Shown: piece after piece, positions 5,946 to 7,480 of the stretch | Position numbering within the stretch: the first letter of the stretch is position 1 | Layout of the letters: every line of letters begins with the position of its first letter | NCBI GenBank assembly: GCA_014380545.1 | Contig: JACMJP010000224.1 | Coordinates: 1-7,480 of the forward strand | Direction: 5' to 3' | Length of the DNA stretch: 7,480 nt | Origin: Chitinophagales bacterium | GTDB taxonomy: Bacteria; Bacteroidota; Bacteroidia; Chitinophagales; BACL12 | Position numbers and translations under genes: made by a program | The notes under the pieces: generated by a model | The model's database searches: none | What the model was told of the DNA's origin: nothing | The model's input: the letters and a program-made list of their open reading frames with translations, nothing else

Positions 5946-5960
5946 AGTGTCAATCTTCAA
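5942..5960. terminator. Possible small bidirectional hairpin between convergent genes
   Basis: TTGAAG (5942-5947) and CTTCAA (5955-5960) form a 6-bp stem with a 7-base loop, spanning the end of the MATE gene and the last codon of the OmpA-domain gene. The stem is AT-rich and has no strong T tract, so it is at best a weak terminator. Confidence 0.25.
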
Positions 5961-6868
5961 CTCTTCTTCACAATAATTTCTACTCTTCTGTTCATTTCCT
6001 GATCTTGCGGTGATTTTTCAATTTCAATGAGTCTTTGTGATGCACCTTTTCCCGAGTAACGCATTCTTGTTTCATCAATTCCGTTTTTAATTAAATAATT
6101 ATAAATTTCTTTTGACCTATTCACAGAAAGATCCAATTTCTGTGTATCAATATCATAAGCATCTTTTGTTTTATCAGGTTCACAACAAATGTGTCCAACA
6201 ATTTCAATTTCAAGACCTGGATTTTCCTGCATTGCCTTTAATAATTGTTTTAATGTTGGTATTGACTTGGGCAATAAAATATGCCTGCCGGGTTGAAAGT
6301 TTAAATTATCAAGTATGAGTGTTTCACCTTCAACAAAATCTTTGGCAGAAATACTGTCTTTAAAAACTTTTATTTCTGTATTATCCTCTATATCATATCC
6401 TGTAATTTCTTTTTCACTCATGGTCAATGGATAACAAATTACATCCACCCTTCTGTTCACTTTTCTTTCTTCCTCATTTGCATTTTTATTTAATGCAATT
6501 TTTTCTCCATAACCTTTACATAATTTCACCTGTTGTATCTCCAGGCCATTATTTAATAATATTTCTTTTATATGATCTGCCCTTTGCTGCGAAAGAATAT
6601 AATTAAAAGCATCATCATCAATATTATCGCAATAACCTTTTATGTGTATGGTATAAGTTGTTTTATTATTGATACTGTCTTCAATAAAATAAAGTAAGCG
6701 CAACCTTTCATTAAACTCAATTTTTTCTTCGCCGAATGGGAAATAAACAGAAATTCTTTTCACCTGGGCATTTGTTTCTCCGGCATACAGAAACATTGCA
6801 AATAAACTAACAATGGCAATCCGGATATACCTCCCCAGGTTTGCAGAAGAGAATAGCATGTTTTTCAT
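5957..6868 (-). CDS. Secreted protein with two tandem OmpA-like domains
   Basis: A probable periplasmic protein of 303 residues (from the ATG at 6868-6866) made of a signal peptide and two OmpA C-terminal-like domains, a fold that usually binds peptidoglycan. The signal peptide has a hydrophobic core at about 15-29 and a likely cleavage after ETNA (residue 34); there is no lipobox cysteine. Domain 1 (about 38-147) has GYCD at 78-81, LSQQRA at 92-97 and NRR at 138-140. Domain 2 (about 183-303) has LSVNRS at 247-252 and NRR at 293-295, but reads GHICCEP at 225-231 where the usual motif is GHTD, so the Asp that contacts diaminopimelate is replaced. The frame is open to another ATG at 6958, but that start puts over 40 residues before the hydrophobic core, so I prefer 6868. 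There is no beta-barrel domain. It converges with the MATE gene and is divergent from the LolA-like gene. Confidence 0.85.
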   Translation of the reverse strand: MKNMLFSSANLGRYIRIAIVSLFAMFLYAGETNAQVKRISVYFPFGEEKIEFNERLRLLYFIEDSINNKTTYTIHIKGYCDNIDDDAFNYILSQQRADHIKEILLNNGLEIQQVKLCKGYGEKIALNKNANEEERKVNRRVDVICYPLTMSEKEITGYDIEDNTEIKVFKDSISAKDFVEGETLILDNLNFQPGRHILLPKSIPTLKQLLKAMQENPGLEIEIVGHICCEPDKTKDAYDIDTQKLDLSVNRSKEIYNYLIKNGIDETRMRYSGKGASQRLIEIEKSPQDQEMNRRVEIIVKKS

Positions 6869-6977
6869 ACAAGCAATTTTATCGAAGGATTTAAACAATT
6901 CATCGAAAAACCTTTTTTTCATCAAAATGTTTCCAAATCTTTGCACCGCCTGTAACATTTTGGAAAGATATTCCCTC

Positions 6978-7030
6978 TTACGGGCACCCTGTTAATCTTC
7001 GTTAAAGATATAGGTGGCAGGGTAACGTAA
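6978..7030. repeat. Nested inverted repeat in the divergent spacer
   Basis: Three pairs of arms nest around about 7002-7004: TTACG (6978-6982) with CGTAA (7026-7030), ACCCTG (6986-6991) with CAGGGT (7018-7023), and ATCTT (6995-6999) with AAGAT (7005-7009). It lies between the divergent OmpA-domain and LolA-like genes and could be a structured leader of the first gene or an operator. Bulges between the arms make a long stable hairpin uncertain. Confidence 0.4.
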
Positions 7031-7043
7031 AAATTCAATGAAT

Positions 7044-7051
7044 TATTTTTG
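7044..7051 (+). promoter_or_regulatory. Candidate -7 promoter element of the LolA-like gene
   Basis: TATTTTTG is an exact match to TAnnTTTG, placed 40 bases before the ATG at 7092. No TTG lies at the proper distance upstream. Transcription would start near 7058, where the hairpin of the leader begins. Confidence 0.4.
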
Positions 7052-7057
7052 TACTTG

Positions 7058-7072
7058 TCCGCTTCAGGCGGA
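7058..7072 (+). repeat. Short GC-rich hairpin in the leader of the LolA-like gene
   Basis: TCCGC (7058-7062) pairs with GCGGA (7068-7072) around a TTCAG loop. It stands out as GC-rich in an AT-rich spacer, and similar CCGC/GCGG hairpins recur between genes in many Bacteroidota, so it may be a member of a dispersed repeat family as well as a 5' stem-loop of this transcript. Confidence 0.45.
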
Positions 7073-7091
7073 TATAAAATAAAAAACTACA

Positions 7092-7480
7092 ATGAAAAAA
7101 CTAACAGCAATTTATTTATCTATTATCTCTTTACTATTCGTAAACGCAACACAGGCACAGCTCCAGGATATTCTTGAAGAACATTTTGACGCAGTAGGGC
7201 AAAAAAAACTAAATAAAACTGAATCCATGTACACTACAGGCAAGATAGTGCAGATGGGTTTTGAAATTCCAATGAGCCTGACCCTGGCAAGACCGAATAA
7301 GGTGAGAATGGAAGGAACATTTCAAGGGCAAACATTTGTGCAGGTATATAATGGAACAGAAGGATGGAGCATAAATCCTTTTGCGGGTTCTCTTGATCCC
7401 CAGCCGATGGGCGCAGACGAATTGATAAGCATGAAAACACAGGCTGATATGGACGGAATGTTATGGGATTGGGAGATAAA
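7092..7480 (+). CDS. Secreted LolA-like (outer membrane lipoprotein-sorting type) protein, 5' part
   Basis: The frame runs from the ATG at 7092 to the end of the window, 129 complete codons, and is truncated by the window edge. Residues 1-22 are a clear signal peptide (MKK, hydrophobic core at 6-19, cleavage after TQA), so the product is exported to the periplasm. The mature part begins with a helix, DILEEHFDAVGQKKLNKTESM (25-45), then beta strands with alternating hydrophobic residues: YTTGKIVQMGFEIPMSLTLARPNKVRMEGTFQGQTFVQVYNGTEGWSINPF (47-97). The pattern of a ligand-free-looking half-barrel with F-G-T-F-Q-G-Q and Y-N-G-T-E-G-W-S-I-N-P-F is what Bacteroidota proteins annotated as outer-membrane lipoprotein-sorting or LolA-like proteins show. 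It is not the cell's canonical LolA on this evidence, since such proteins come in several paralogues. Divergent from the OmpA-domain gene, with a shared structured spacer. Confidence 0.75.
   Translation, partial: MKKLTAIYLSIISLLFVNATQAQLQDILEEHFDAVGQKKLNKTESMYTTGKIVQMGFEIPMSLTLARPNKVRMEGTFQGQTFVQVYNGTEGWSINPFAGSLDPQPMGADELISMKTQADMDGMLWDWEI

Overview
The window reads as an ordinary chromosomal stretch of a Bacteroidota bacterium, most likely Chitinophagaceae or a close relative (family-level placement is inference). The grounds are low GC, no Shine-Dalgarno-like sequence before the genes, promoter candidates of the Bacteroidota type (TAnnTTTG, one with an upstream TTTG), a DUF3822 gene, and the gene order pyrE / Nudix / coaD / rsmD / DUF3822 / hemB.

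Layout. Positions 1-552 (minus) hold the 5' part of pyrE (pyrimidine synthesis). Its start codon overlaps the start codon of a divergent Nudix hydrolase gene (551-1195, plus), so both start on one CATG. The Nudix gene converges with and overlaps the 3' end of coaD. coaD (coenzyme A synthesis), rsmD (16S rRNA methylation) and a DUF3822 gene form a compact minus-strand operon, 1170-3024, transcribed DUF3822 > rsmD > coaD. A short divergent spacer with a good promoter leads to hemB (heme synthesis), which I start at 3114 rather than at the upstream GTG.

Between hemB and a MATE-family exporter (4614-5945) lies the most unusual part. A small gene for a four-helix-bundle (S23/IVP-type) protein is framed by imperfect inverted repeats at 4107-4137 and 4570-4600. 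The result is a cassette of about 494 bp that looks like a 23S rRNA intervening sequence sitting outside rRNA, or a small mobile or mobilised element.

Downstream, a secreted protein with two tandem OmpA-like domains (minus) converges on the MATE gene. A structured 130-bp or longer spacer, with a nested inverted repeat and a 5'-UTR hairpin, separates it from a divergent secreted LolA-like protein that runs off the end of the window.

The core metabolic genes are housekeeping. The candidate for something new is the repeat-bounded four-helix cassette. Secondary points are a changed (D/N)PPY motif in RsmD and the overlapping divergent start codons. No tRNA, rRNA, CRISPR array or recognisable transposase is visible, and no stretch over 300 bases lacks a gene.
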